Part shown: one piece after another, positions 43,077-51,435 of the stretch | How the letters are laid out: each line of letters starts with the position of its first letter | How positions within the stretch are numbered: position 1 is the stretch's first letter | Source: Lachnoclostridium edouardi | Lineage (GTDB): Bacteria; Bacillota; Clostridia; Lachnospirales; Lachnospiraceae | Direction: 5' to 3' | DNA: 64,000 nucleotides | NCBI RefSeq assembly: GCF_900240245.1 | Contig: NZ_OESQ01000001.1 | Coordinates: 62,001-126,000, forward strand | Program-made: the position numbers and the translations under genes | The notes under the pieces: generated by a model | The model's input: the letters and a program-made list of their open reading frames with translations, nothing else | Database searches by the model: none | What the model was told of the DNA's origin: nothing

Positions 43077-44031
43077 AGAAACAAAAAAGAAATTAATTAA
43101 TCAGATCAACATATACCGTTCGGTTTTAATTTTGCTGGTAATCTGTCTGTTTGCATCAATTTTATCTGACAGCTTCCTCAGCGTAACCAACCTTTTTAAC
43201 GTATTTAAGCAGATTACAGTTGCCGGAATTATCGGCTGCGGAATGACCTTTGTTATTCTCACTGGAGGAATCGACTTATCTGTAGGCTCTATTTTAGGCC
43301 TGTCAGGAGTAGTGGCCTCCGGCGTGCTGGCTTCTACAGGCAACACTCCATTGGCTGTTCTCACAGCTTTGGGAATTGGTCTGGCATGTGGAATTGTAAA
43401 TGGATTCTTTATTTCTCAATGCGAGATTCCTCCATTTATTGCCACCCTGGGAATGATGACTCTTCTCAGAGGCTGCGTGCTGGTGTACACAAAAGGATCT
43501 CCTATTTCTGTTAAAGTAGATTCTTACAAGTTTATTGGTAAAGGCAGTGTGCTTGGGATTCCTGTTCCTGTTATTATTTTGCTTCTTTTATTCCTGATCG
43601 CTCATTACATTCTTACTCAGACGCCTTATGGACGCAGCGTTTACGCTTTTGGCGGCAACAGGGAGGCTGCCCGTCTTTCCGGTATTTCTATTAAGAAAAC
43701 TGAGTGGATGGCATATGTAATTAACGGATTTTTAAGCGGTGTAGCAGCTGTTGTGCTTACGGCGCGTCTGGGCTCTGCTCAGTCCACCAGCGGCACAGGA
43801 ATTGAAATGGACGCCATCGCTGCAGTAATTCTGGGCGGAACCAGTTTAAGCGGAGGTACAGGATTTGTGCTTCCTACAGTAGTGGGCGCTATGATTATGG
43901 GTATTATTGACAATATCCTGACTTTGATGAATGTAAATCCACACGCCACAAATATTGTAAAGGGCGCGGTAGTTCTCATTGCAGTTTTAGTAGATAAGAA
44001 GGTAAAGGATTTATCTGCCAAGGCAGAGTAA
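43069..44031 (+). CDS. rbsC: Ribose-type ABC transporter, permease
   Basis: 320 residues with about ten membrane segments and the CUT2 permease signatures GIIGCGMTFVILTGGIDLS-like (second half of TM2-3) and GGNREAARLSGI, the loop that touches the ATPase. The ATG at 43069 overlaps the end of rbsA; GGAGGGG (43053-43059) suits it better than the GTG at 43063. It is followed by rbsB after 23 bp. Confidence 0.93.
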   Translation: MNKETKKKLINQINIYRSVLILLVICLFASILSDSFLSVTNLFNVFKQITVAGIIGCGMTFVILTGGIDLSVGSILGLSGVVASGVLASTGNTPLAVLTALGIGLACGIVNGFFISQCEIPPFIATLGMMTLLRGCVLVYTKGSPISVKVDSYKFIGKGSVLGIPVPVIILLLLFLIAHYILTQTPYGRSVYAFGGNREAARLSGISIKKTEWMAYVINGFLSGVAAVVLTARLGSAQSTSGTGIEMDAIAAVILGGTSLSGGTGFVLPTVVGAMIMGIIDNILTLMNVNPHATNIVKGAVVLIAVLVDKKVKDLSAKAE

Positions 44032-44054
44032 ATAAAGAAAGGAAGGAAAAAACT

Positions 44055-45086
44055 ATGAAAAAACATGTAATCGCAGCAGCTATGGCAATGGGTCTGGCAC
44101 TGGTATCTCTGGCAGGGTGCAGCCAGGGGGAAACAAAGGACACAGCTCCCGCACAGACAGAGGCTCCAAAGGACACAGAGGCGCCGGCAGAAAAGGAAGA
44201 GGGAGGAGAGGCAGCAGCTGATACTGGCTCTGACAAGAAGTACGTCATTGGACTTTCCATGAATACTCAGACCAATCCATTCTTTGTAACTGTAAAAGAA
44301 GGTGTTCAGGACGCAGCAGATTCCCACGGTATTGAGCTTTATGTAACAGACGCTCAGGACGATCCTACTATTCAGATGAAAGATATTGAAAACCTAATTA
44401 CTAAAAAACCAGATGCAATTATTATTGACACCTGCGACTCCGACGCTATTGTAGCTTCTGTAGAGGCCTGCAATGAGGCTGGAATTCCTGTATTCACTAT
44501 GGACCGTGAAGCAAACGGCGGAGAAGTAGTATCCCACATTGGATACGACGCAATTAAATCAGGTAAGCTGGCAGGACAGTTTTTGGTAGACTCTCTTGGC
44601 GGACAGGGAAATATTGTTGAGATTCAGGGTATTATGGGTACCAACGTAGCTCAGAACCGTTCTGAAGGCTTTAACTCTATTATGGCAGAAAATCCAGATA
44701 TGAAGATTGTTGCCTGCCAGGTTGCAGATTTTGACCGTGCAAAGGCAATGAGCGTTATGGAGAATATTCTTCAGGCAAACGACAAGATTGACGGATTATA
44801 TGCAGCAAACGACGAAATGCTGTTAGGAGCTTTAGAGGCTGTTGAGGCGGCAGGCAGACTGGATGAAATTACTATGGTTGGCTGCGACGCTTTAGACGAG
44901 ACTATGGATGCAATCCGCGACGGCAGAGTAGAAGGAACAATTGCAGAGCCTCCATATTTCCTGGGCAAAGCTATTTTAAATACAGCTTTTGATTATCTGG
45001 AGGGCAAAGAGGTTGAGGCTTCTGTAATCCTTGACAATCAGCTGGTTAGCTCTGAGAATGTAGATACAATCGTTACAAGAGAATAA
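44055..45086 (+). CDS. rbsB: Ribose-type ABC transporter, substrate-binding lipoprotein
   Basis: 343 residues. The signal peptide ends in LAGC with lipid-attached Cys22, then an acidic Thr/Ala/Glu-rich linker (23-60), then a type 1 periplasmic binding domain (from YVIGLSMN). The binding pocket segments FFVTVKEG, DTCDSDA, MDREANGG and NDEMLLGA match ribose-binding protein positions. Whether it prefers ribose or deoxyribose cannot be told. It is the last gene of the operon; a terminator follows. Confidence 0.92.
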   Translation: MKKHVIAAAMAMGLALVSLAGCSQGETKDTAPAQTEAPKDTEAPAEKEEGGEAAADTGSDKKYVIGLSMNTQTNPFFVTVKEGVQDAADSHGIELYVTDAQDDPTIQMKDIENLITKKPDAIIIDTCDSDAIVASVEACNEAGIPVFTMDREANGGEVVSHIGYDAIKSGKLAGQFLVDSLGGQGNIVEIQGIMGTNVAQNRSEGFNSIMAENPDMKIVACQVADFDRAKAMSVMENILQANDKIDGLYAANDEMLLGALEAVEAAGRLDEITMVGCDALDETMDAIRDGRVEGTIAEPPYFLGKAILNTAFDYLEGKEVEASVILDNQLVSSENVDTIVTRE

Positions 45087-45108
45087 TCTGATGAAGAATA
45101 ACAGGTAT

Positions 45109-45143
45109 ACAGCGGTTCCGGCTTTGCCGGGCCGCTGTTATTT
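45109..45143 (+). terminator. Terminator of the rbs operon
   Basis: ACAGCGG (45109-45115) with CCGCTGT (45132-45138), and CCGGC with GCCGG inside, followed by TATTT. Confidence 0.8.
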
Positions 45144-45186
45144 GTGCAGGCTGGGATAACAGACAAAAACAAAATGAGGATATATT

Positions 45187-45675
45187 ATGGAAATAAGAAA
45201 ATCAGAAGTAAAAGATCTGGATATACTGATGGATATATTCAGTCAGGCCAGAGAGTTTATGGCTTTGCAGGGAAATCCCCACCAGTGGGGGGACGGATAT
45301 CCTAAAAAAGAATTAATTGAAGCAGATATAAAATCAGGATGCAGTTATGTATGTACAGAAGGAGAAAAGATTTTAGGTACATTTTACTTTAGAGTCGGCA
45401 GTGATCCTTCCTACGGGAAAATCTATGACGGAGCCTGGATGAATGAGGAGCCCTATGGGGTGGTTCACCGGGTGGCTACAGGCAGCCATAAAAAGGGAGT
45501 GGCTTCCTTTTGTTTAAACTGGTGTTTTAAACAGTTTGGAAATATTCGTATAGACACTCATAAAGATAATATTCCTATGCAGGGGATGCTGGAGAAAAAC
45601 GGATTAAAAAAATGCGGCACAATTATTTTAGATGAAAACGGAGATACCAGAATCGCTTTTCAGAAAACAAAGTAA
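45187..45675 (+). CDS. GNAT-family N-acetyltransferase
   Basis: 162 residues with the acetyltransferase fold: EIRKSEVKDLDILMDIF at the start, the acetyl-CoA loop region RVATGSHKKGVASFCLNW (motif A, Arg/Gln-x-x-Gly-x-Gly/Ala is partly replaced by SHKKGVA), and IRIDTHKDNIPMQGMLEKNGL near the end, where the Asn/Glu-x-x-Gly motif B lies. The acceptor is unknown. It stands alone between the rbs terminator and the SASP terminator. Confidence 0.8.
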   Translation: MEIRKSEVKDLDILMDIFSQAREFMALQGNPHQWGDGYPKKELIEADIKSGCSYVCTEGEKILGTFYFRVGSDPSYGKIYDGAWMNEEPYGVVHRVATGSHKKGVASFCLNWCFKQFGNIRIDTHKDNIPMQGMLEKNGLKKCGTIILDENGDTRIAFQKTK

Positions 45676-45680
45676 AGGAA

Positions 45681-45731
45681 AAAGGCTCTCCCTGCCTTCT
45701 CTATAATTGTGAGGAGGTGGGGAGAGCCTTT
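45681..45731. terminator. Bidirectional terminator between GNAT gene and SASP gene
   Basis: AAAGGCTCTCCC (45681-45692) pairs with GGGAGAGCCTTT (45720-45731) over 12 bp; CCTTCTC/GAGGAGG inside extends it. It can stop the GNAT transcript and the convergent SASP transcript. Confidence 0.82.
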
Positions 45732-45748
45732 CTGGCTGTCAGTAAAAT

Positions 45749-45958
45749 TTATTTACCAGCCATCTGTCTTTCCTGTGCTTCGATCATCTTCTTAACCATA
45801 TATCCGCCAACAGATCCGTTCTGTGCAGATGTGAGATTACCGTTGTATCCGTTTGTTAACGGTACTCCAAGTTCGCTGGCAACCTCCATTTTAAATCTGT
45901 CCATTGCTTCTCTTGCCTCTGGTACGTTTGTTTTGTTTGAAGAACTGTTGTTTGACAT
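45749..45958 (-). CDS. Alpha/beta-type small acid-soluble spore protein
   Basis: 69 residues. It coats DNA in the dormant spore. The germination protease (GPR) site is KMEVASELGV, and the C-terminal signature is GGYMVKKMIEAQE. An Asn/Ser-rich N-terminus is usual. GGAGG lies just upstream (plus-strand 45969-45973). A sigma-G-like -10, CATAATA (plus-strand 46042-46048), is about 84 bp upstream, but its -35 is poor. It directly shows the host forms endospores. Confidence 0.95.
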   Translation of the reverse strand: MSNNSSSNKTNVPEAREAMDRFKMEVASELGVPLTNGYNGNLTSAQNGSVGGYMVKKMIEAQERQMAGK

Positions 45959-46118
45959 TGTAAAACGCCTCCTTGTTGTTTTTTTGCCCGACAGTATGGT
46001 TTTTCTTGTTTCTGCCGTGGCTTTGTTTTTTGTTACACTCCTATTATGTGCGCAGATAAAAATAATACACTAGAAGGTTCTGTGTAATTTACCAAAAACA
46101 GGAAAAGAAAAAACACTC

Positions 46119-46147
46119 TTGTGAATGGCTAAAACTCATACTATAAT
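46119..46147 (+). promoter_or_regulatory. Sigma-A promoter of rsmD
   Basis: TTGTGA (46119-46124), 17-bp spacer, TATAAT (46142-46147), 38 bp before rsmD. Confidence 0.72.
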
Positions 46148-46185
46148 AAAAACAAATGACCAATTAGAAAAACGGAGTTTAAATT

Positions 46186-46740
46186 ATGAGAGTAATTGCA
46201 GGCAGCGCTAGAAGACTGCTGTTAAAAACAGTAGAAGGAATGGATACAAGACCAACTACAGACAGAATTAAAGAAACCCTTTTTAATATGCTGCAGAATT
46301 TGATTCCAGGCAGCACATTTTTAGACCTTTTTGCAGGAAGCGGAGCGATTGGAATAGAAGCTCTCAGCAGGGGGGCAAAAATGGCTGTGTTTGTGGAGAA
46401 CAGCAGGAAAGCGGCAGAATGTATTGGTGAAAATCTGAAAACTACTCATTTAGAAGATAAGGCTGTGACAATGACAGAGGATGTAATAGTATCACTGAAA
46501 AAAATGGAGGGAAAATATCAGCCTTTTTCAGTGATTTTCATGGACCCGCCTTATAGACAAAATTTGGAGCGAGATGTTTTAAAGATTTTATCTCACTCTG
46601 ATCTGGCAGATAAGGATACTTTAATTATAGTGGAAGCAGCTTTGGACACAGATATGGAACTTCCCGGGGAGTGGGGATTTTATATAGAAAAAGTTAAAGA
46701 ATATAAGACTAATAAACATTTTTTTATAAAGAAAAAGTAG
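46186..46740 (+). CDS. rsmD: 16S rRNA (guanine-966-N2)-methyltransferase RsmD
   Basis: 184 residues: MRVIAGSARRLLL and RPTTDRIKETLFNML at the start, SAM loop LDLFAGSGAIGIEALSRGA and the catalytic MDPPY, all diagnostic. It methylates 16S rRNA on the 30S subunit. In most Firmicutes coaD follows rsmD; here a 145-bp gap and a coiled-coil protein gene follow, so coaD lies elsewhere. Confidence 0.95.
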   Translation: MRVIAGSARRLLLKTVEGMDTRPTTDRIKETLFNMLQNLIPGSTFLDLFAGSGAIGIEALSRGAKMAVFVENSRKAAECIGENLKTTHLEDKAVTMTEDVIVSLKKMEGKYQPFSVIFMDPPYRQNLERDVLKILSHSDLADKDTLIIVEAALDTDMELPGEWGFYIEKVKEYKTNKHFFIKKK

Positions 46741-46822
46741 GAGTTGTTTTCTTTTAAAGAACGTGATAAGATGATAAAGAATATACAAAACTGCGCTTTT
46801 TAGCTGCAGAGATAAGGGAAAA

Positions 46823-46852
46823 TTGACTGAAATTGTTTACATAAAATATAGA
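46823..46852 (+). promoter_or_regulatory. Probable promoter of the coiled-coil protein gene
   Basis: TTGACT (46823-46828), 18-bp spacer, TATAGA (46847-46852), 34 bp before the start. The rest of the 46741-46885 gap shows nothing else convincing. Confidence 0.6.
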
Positions 46853-46885
46853 AATTAAGAAGGATAGTAAGGAGAAGCAGGGATT

Positions 46886-47473
46886 ATGAGCAGAATTGAA
46901 CAGTTAATCAGTGAAATTGAAGAATATATTGACAGTTGTAAGCCAAAGGCGTTTTCCAACAGCGATATTATTGTTAATAAGGAAGAGATTGAAGAGCTTT
47001 TGGTGGAGCTTCGCCTGAGAATACCTGATGAAATCAAAAAATATCAGAAGATTATCAGCAACCAGGATGCCATTCTTTCTGACGCCAGATCACAGGCAGA
47101 TTCTATTTTAGCTGAGGCTACAGCCCAGACAAATGAGCTGGTAAATGAGCATGAGATTATGCAGAGAGCTTATACTCAGGCTGATCAAGTGGTGGAGGAT
47201 GCTCAGATGCAGGCTCAGGCCATTGTAGATCAGGCATACGGGGACGCAGATGCCATTCGTGAGAACGCCATCCGCTACACCGATGATATGCTTAGCAGCC
47301 TTCAGAGAATTATGAATCACACCATTGAGGACGCTCAGAGCCGTTTTGGAGCTTTTATGAGCTCTATGCAGTCCAGCTACGATATTGTTACCTCCAACAG
47401 AAATGAGCTGTCAGGAGGAGTAGTCAGAGAGGAAGAAGAGACGCCAGCGCCTCAGTCTGAGACAGCAGAATAA
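46886..47473 (+). CDS. Coiled-coil protein, annotated in relatives as 'ATPase', DivIVA-like
   Basis: 195 residues with no nucleotide-binding motif. The N-terminus (about 1-55) is a short helical domain; 55-150 is a long Ala/Gln/Asp-rich coiled coil (DAILSDARSQADSIL, AEATAQTNELV, QAQAIVDQAYGDADAI), as in DivIVA or ATP synthase b-subunit stalks; the tail is acidic and disordered. Proteins of this pattern are found next to rsmD/ylbJ in clostridia. The molecular role is unknown, possibly a scaffold. AAGGAGAAG precedes the ATG. The last 50 bp overlap the convergent ylbJ gene. Confidence 0.75.
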   Translation: MSRIEQLISEIEEYIDSCKPKAFSNSDIIVNKEEIEELLVELRLRIPDEIKKYQKIISNQDAILSDARSQADSILAEATAQTNELVNEHEIMQRAYTQADQVVEDAQMQAQAIVDQAYGDADAIRENAIRYTDDMLSSLQRIMNHTIEDAQSRFGAFMSSMQSSYDIVTSNRNELSGGVVREEEETPAPQSETAE

Positions 47474-48350
47474 AAGTCCCACAGGACAAGGTTCCGTGGC
47501 AGATTTTCCATAGTACATAGTGCCGGATTGAAAGTCCGGCATTTTTTAATACACTTTTTGTCTGAAATATCCCTGATATTCCTCCAAAGGCAGTGATAAA
47601 AGCTAAAACTGCCCCTGCTGTTTCAGATGGCCAGGACTTAGATACAGCGTGGATTCCTGTGGTGATCTCTGTAATTCCCAAAATAAAAGAACTGCTTTTT
47701 TCAGATAATGGAGATAAGGTTTGAATAAATATAGCGGCAATGGAAAAAAGCATAACATAACCGCCGATTTTTACCATGGTTTCCACAGAATTCATTAAGC
47801 TTTCATCAAAAGAGAACTTGTTTAAAGCAGATGGCTGTTTCAAACTTGACAGGGAAACGTGATATATGTATTTTCCTGCTAAAGCAATGGGAATAACAGG
47901 GAGATAAACAGAAATCAGCAAAGGGGCAGTCATAGAAGGCAAGGTGGCCGCCGCCGCGTATCCTAAGAGGAACATAGGGCTGGGATGATTGCTGACAGCT
48001 AAAAGCAGCCTTCCCTCCTCAGGGGAAATCATTTGAGAATCTAAAAATTCGCTGCAGGTTTTCGCTCCCATAGGATATCCGCACAGCAGTCCTGACAAAA
48101 ATACGTAGCAGCCGGAAACTGACATGGAAAACAGCCTGGAAAGAACAGGGAAAAATGGGCGAACTAAAAGAGGAACTCCGCCTAAAGCTACAATGGCTCC
48201 AGAACACAGCATAAAAGGAAGCAGCGTTGGAAGGATTACATTGGCCCACAAAATAAGGCCGTTTCTGGCGCCTGAGACAGCCAGGCCAGGCTGCCATAAA
48301 AGCAGACCTAAAATCACAATAGGCAATAAAGGAAAAAAGGATTTTTTCAT
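47424..48350 (-). CDS. ylbJ: Sporulation integral membrane protein YlbJ
   Basis: 308 residues with about eight membrane segments and the nucleoside-recognition (Gate) motifs LPFMLCSGAI and SGLLCGYPMGAKT, plus ISNHPSPMF-like VSNHPSPMFLLG, as in YlbJ/SpoVM-type proteins. In Bacillus YlbJ is made in the mother cell under sigma-E and needed for spore cortex formation. The 3' end runs 50 bp into the convergent coiled-coil gene and contains that gene's terminator; the reading GLSIRHYVLWKICHG near the end is YlbJ-like, so the extension seems real. No clear ribosome binding site precedes the ATG. Confidence 0.9.
   Translation of the reverse strand: MKKSFFPLLPIVILGLLLWQPGLAVSGARNGLILWANVILPTLLPFMLCSGAIVALGGVPLLVRPFFPVLSRLFSMSVSGCYVFLSGLLCGYPMGAKTCSEFLDSQMISPEEGRLLLAVSNHPSPMFLLGYAAAATLPSMTAPLLISVYLPVIPIALAGKYIYHVSLSSLKQPSALNKFSFDESLMNSVETMVKIGGYVMLFSIAAIFIQTLSPLSEKSSSFILGITEITTGIHAVSKSWPSETAGAVLAFITAFGGISGIFQTKSVLKNAGLSIRHYVLWKICHGTLSCGTFILLSQTEALASLLPL
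47521..47547 (+). terminator. Terminator of the coiled-coil gene, inside the ylbJ coding region
   Basis: TGCCGGA (47521-47527) with TCCGGCA (47535-47541), followed by TTTTTT. It lies 48 bp after the coiled-coil gene stop and is antisense within codons of ylbJ. Confidence 0.8.
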
Positions 48351-48394
48351 ACAGACCAGAATATATTTGTTTATACAATATATGTGAGGAATGA

Positions 48395-49204
48395 ATGTGT
48401 ATGATAATCCTTTTCCTAATACTGCTGGCTGTTTTTCAGGTGACTATGGTAGATTATTTGTCCAATAATCCTAACTTTTACCAGCTGGACGCTTATACCT
48501 GGGAAAGCGACGAATTCCGGGCAATAGAGCTGGGAGAATTAGTTGCAAAGCAAAAGAATCTGGATCTGGACATGATTACTACCTTAATGGTGGAAAACAA
48601 TTATGATTTAACAGGACTTGAGACATTAGATTACAAGACAGGAAGGGTGGAGCAGATTAAGCCTGTAGAATATAAAAAGCTGAAAAATTCTTACAATGCT
48701 GTTTTAGGCGATCTGAAATATTTTCCTATTCCTGCCAGTGAAAATCCAGAAACAAAAGAAGTAACCTTTGACAACGGATGGGGAGATTTAAGAACATATG
48801 GAGGGGAAAGACAGCACGAGGGCTGCGATATTATGGGAGATCAAATGGAACGTGGATTTTATCCTGTAGTGTCTATGACAGACGGAGTAGTGGAAAAGGT
48901 TGGCTGGCTGGAAAAAGGAGGATGGAGGCTGGGAATCAGAGGTCCCTCAGGGGGATATTTTTACTACGCCCATTTATATAAGTATTCTGGACAGTGGGAG
49001 GAAGGGGATAAAATACAGGCGGGAGATCTGTTAGGATATATGGGGGACAGCGGCTACAGCACAGTAGAGGGAACTACGGGGAATTTTCCTGTTCACCTTC
49101 ATGTGGGAATCTATTTGCAGACAGATCATTTTGAGGAGATGAGCGTAAATCCTTACTGGCCGTTAAAATATTTGGAGAATAAAAGGCTGAAGGCAGTTTA
49201 TTAA
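48395..49204 (+). CDS. Membrane-anchored M23-family peptidase
   Basis: 269 residues. One N-terminal membrane helix (about 2-20) anchors an extracellular domain. The C-terminal LytM/M23 metallopeptidase domain has zinc ligands His141 and Asp145 (RQHEGCDIMG) and His236 (VHLHVG, with His234), and His193 in YYAHLY, so it looks active on peptidoglycan cross-bridges. GTGAGGA lies before the ATG at 48395; a second in-frame ATG at 48401 is also possible. It is divergent from ylbJ, 44 bp apart, and may act in sporulation or division; context is only suggestive. Confidence 0.85.
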   Translation: MCMIILFLILLAVFQVTMVDYLSNNPNFYQLDAYTWESDEFRAIELGELVAKQKNLDLDMITTLMVENNYDLTGLETLDYKTGRVEQIKPVEYKKLKNSYNAVLGDLKYFPIPASENPETKEVTFDNGWGDLRTYGGERQHEGCDIMGDQMERGFYPVVSMTDGVVEKVGWLEKGGWRLGIRGPSGGYFYYAHLYKYSGQWEEGDKIQAGDLLGYMGDSGYSTVEGTTGNFPVHLHVGIYLQTDHFEEMSVNPYWPLKYLENKRLKAVY

Positions 49205-49305
49205 AAGGGCGGCTTTAGGAGTCCTATATTTTCAGAAAACCATACCATATAGAAGAAAAATATGATAAAATAAATGTCAGCAATAAAAGACAGGAGCTTA
49301 CAATA

Positions 49306-50697
49306 GTGAAATATACAGAACTTCCTTCGTTGTATTTAGAGAAGATGAGAGAACTTTTAGATCATAGTAATTATGAAGAATATATAAGTTCCTTTGATAT
49401 GCCAAAGGTTCAGGGGCTGAGAGTCAATAATTTAAAATTGTCAGGCCGGGAATTTGAACAGCTGTCCCCCTTTTCTCTGGAGCCTGTGCCATGGACAGAG
49501 AACGGATATTATTACAGGGAAGAGGAAAAGCCGGCCAGAGATCCTTACTATTACGCAGGTTTATATTATTTACAGGAGCCCAGCGCCATGACACCTGCCG
49601 CGCTTCTTCCGGTACAGCCAGGAGACAGGGTGTTGGATCTTTGCGCGGCGCCAGGGGGAAAGAGTACGGAACTGGCGGCTAAGCTAAAGGGAGAGGGGCT
49701 TCTTTTTTCTAATGATATTAGCAATTCCAGAGCGAAGGCATTATTAAAAAATCTGGAATTATTTGGCGCCGGTCCAATTTGCGTCACAAGCGAATCTCCA
49801 GAAAAGCTGGCAGAGTATCTGCCTGAATTTTTTGACAAAATTTTAGTGGACGCCCCCTGCTCAGGAGAAGGAATGTTTCGCAAGGATTCTGGGCTTATTA
49901 AAGACTGGCTGGAGCATGGACCTGACTATTATGCCCCTATTCAGAAAAATATAGTTAGTCAGGCTGTAAAGATGCTGCGCCCGGGAGGCTTGCTGCTTTA
50001 TTCCACCTGCACATTTGCAAAACAGGAGGATGAAAAGGTGATTCAGTGGATTTTAGAAAATAATCCGTCTATGGAGCTGATGAAGCTGCCTGATTTTCAT
50101 GGGTTTGCCCGTGGATTTGAAATGGAGGAGTGTATTCGGCTGTTTCCTCACAAGATAAAGGGAGAGGGACATTTTTTAGGTTTAATGAGAAAAAAAGATT
50201 TGGGAGATGGGGAGAAAATCCAGGGAAATATTCAGGAAAATAGAAGAAAGCAAATCAAAATGCCTGAGGAGGCAGAAAAGTTTTTAAAGGAAATCAAAAG
50301 TTCTGACGGGAAAGAAAGGCTATTTTCAGATCAGTCCAGGCTGTATATAAAGGAGGACAGCCTATATTTTCTGCCCAAGGACTTTCCATACCATGCCAGA
50401 CTTAGATATTTAAGAACAGGCCTGCTTTTAGGCCAGATAAAGAAAAACAGATTTGAGCCTTCTCAGGCTCTGGCTATGTTTTTAAAAAAATGTAATTATC
50501 CCCGGACCATATCTTTTTCCAGGGAGGATGAAAGAGTGATACGGTATTTAAAAGGGGAGACAATTATTTTAAAGGATACAGAAAAACTGGCTGAGGGCTG
50601 GTGCCTTGTGTGTGCAGAGGGCTTCCCCTTAGGCTGGGCAAAGGGCAATAAGGGAGTACTGAAAAATAAATATTATCCAGGATGGCGCTGGCAGTAG
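49306..50697 (+). CDS. rsmF: RsmF-type rRNA cytosine-C5 methyltransferase
   Basis: 463 residues with a GTG start behind AGGAG (49292-49296). It has an N-terminal PUA-like cap, SAM loop DLCAAPGGKST, catalytic Cys in DAPCSGEGMF, second Cys in YSTCTF, and a C-terminal RsmF_B domain (about 300-463). This domain layout fits the RsmF/YebU branch of NOL1/NOP2/Sun enzymes rather than RsmB. Target base in Gram-positives is not fixed by sequence. The next gene starts 12 bp on. Confidence 0.9.
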   Translation: MKYTELPSLYLEKMRELLDHSNYEEYISSFDMPKVQGLRVNNLKLSGREFEQLSPFSLEPVPWTENGYYYREEEKPARDPYYYAGLYYLQEPSAMTPAALLPVQPGDRVLDLCAAPGGKSTELAAKLKGEGLLFSNDISNSRAKALLKNLELFGAGPICVTSESPEKLAEYLPEFFDKILVDAPCSGEGMFRKDSGLIKDWLEHGPDYYAPIQKNIVSQAVKMLRPGGLLLYSTCTFAKQEDEKVIQWILENNPSMELMKLPDFHGFARGFEMEECIRLFPHKIKGEGHFLGLMRKKDLGDGEKIQGNIQENRRKQIKMPEEAEKFLKEIKSSDGKERLFSDQSRLYIKEDSLYFLPKDFPYHARLRYLRTGLLLGQIKKNRFEPSQALAMFLKKCNYPRTISFSREDERVIRYLKGETIILKDTEKLAEGWCLVCAEGFPLGWAKGNKGVLKNKYYPGWRWQ

Positions 50698-50709
50698 GAG
50701 GAAGAGAAC

Positions 50710-51411
50710 ATGATGATACGGCTGGATAAGTTTCTGACGGAAACAGGAAGCCTGACCAGAAGTCAGGCCAAGGAAGCAGCCAAAAAAGGCAGAATTCTGG
50801 TAAACGGAGAGGCGGAGAAGAAAACTGACAGGAAAATAGATCCGGAAAAAGATGAAATTGTGTTAGACGGAAAAAGAATCAGCTATGCAGCATACGAGTA
50901 TTATATGCTGAACAAGCCAAAGGGAGTAGTCTCTGCCACTGAGGATAAAAAGTATCCTACAGTAGTTCAGCTGATTCAGGACAGAAAAAGAACAGATTTA
51001 TTTCCAGCAGGCCGTCTGGATATTGACACAGAAGGCCTTCTTTTAATTACGAATGACGGCGAGCTGACCCACAATCTGCTGTCCCCTAAAAAGCATGTGG
51101 ATAAAGTATATTTGGCTGAATTTGAAGGCGTATTTCCGGAAGACGGAAAGGAGCAGTTTCAGGCCGGGCTTATTTTAGAGGACGGCGTTAAAACTATGCC
51201 TTCCCATATTATTGTAAATGGAAATCAAGCTCGCCTGACTATCAAAGAGGGGAAGTTTCACCAGGTGAAAAGAATGTTTCAGGCAGTAGGCTGCCAGGTT
51301 ACATACTTAAAACGTCTGTCCATGGGCTCCTTAACCTTGGATGAAAATTTAAAGCCCGGGGAATACAGGCCCTTAACGAATGAGGAAATAGAAAGCCTGA
51401 AACAGCAGTAA
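50710..51411 (+). CDS. RsuA/RluB-family pseudouridine synthase
   Basis: 233 residues: S4 RNA-binding domain (about 2-60, RLDKFLTETGSLTRSQAKEA) and an RsuA-type catalytic domain with the nucleophile Asp104 in GRLDIDTEGLL. The family modifies 16S U516 (RsuA) or 23S sites (RluB/E/F); the short length and single S4 domain favour RsuA. AGGAGG precedes the ATG. Confidence 0.92.
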   Translation: MMIRLDKFLTETGSLTRSQAKEAAKKGRILVNGEAEKKTDRKIDPEKDEIVLDGKRISYAAYEYYMLNKPKGVVSATEDKKYPTVVQLIQDRKRTDLFPAGRLDIDTEGLLLITNDGELTHNLLSPKKHVDKVYLAEFEGVFPEDGKEQFQAGLILEDGVKTMPSHIIVNGNQARLTIKEGKFHQVKRMFQAVGCQVTYLKRLSMGSLTLDENLKPGEYRPLTNEEIESLKQQ

Positions 51412-51435
51412 AGATGTAAAAAATTGGAGATATAT

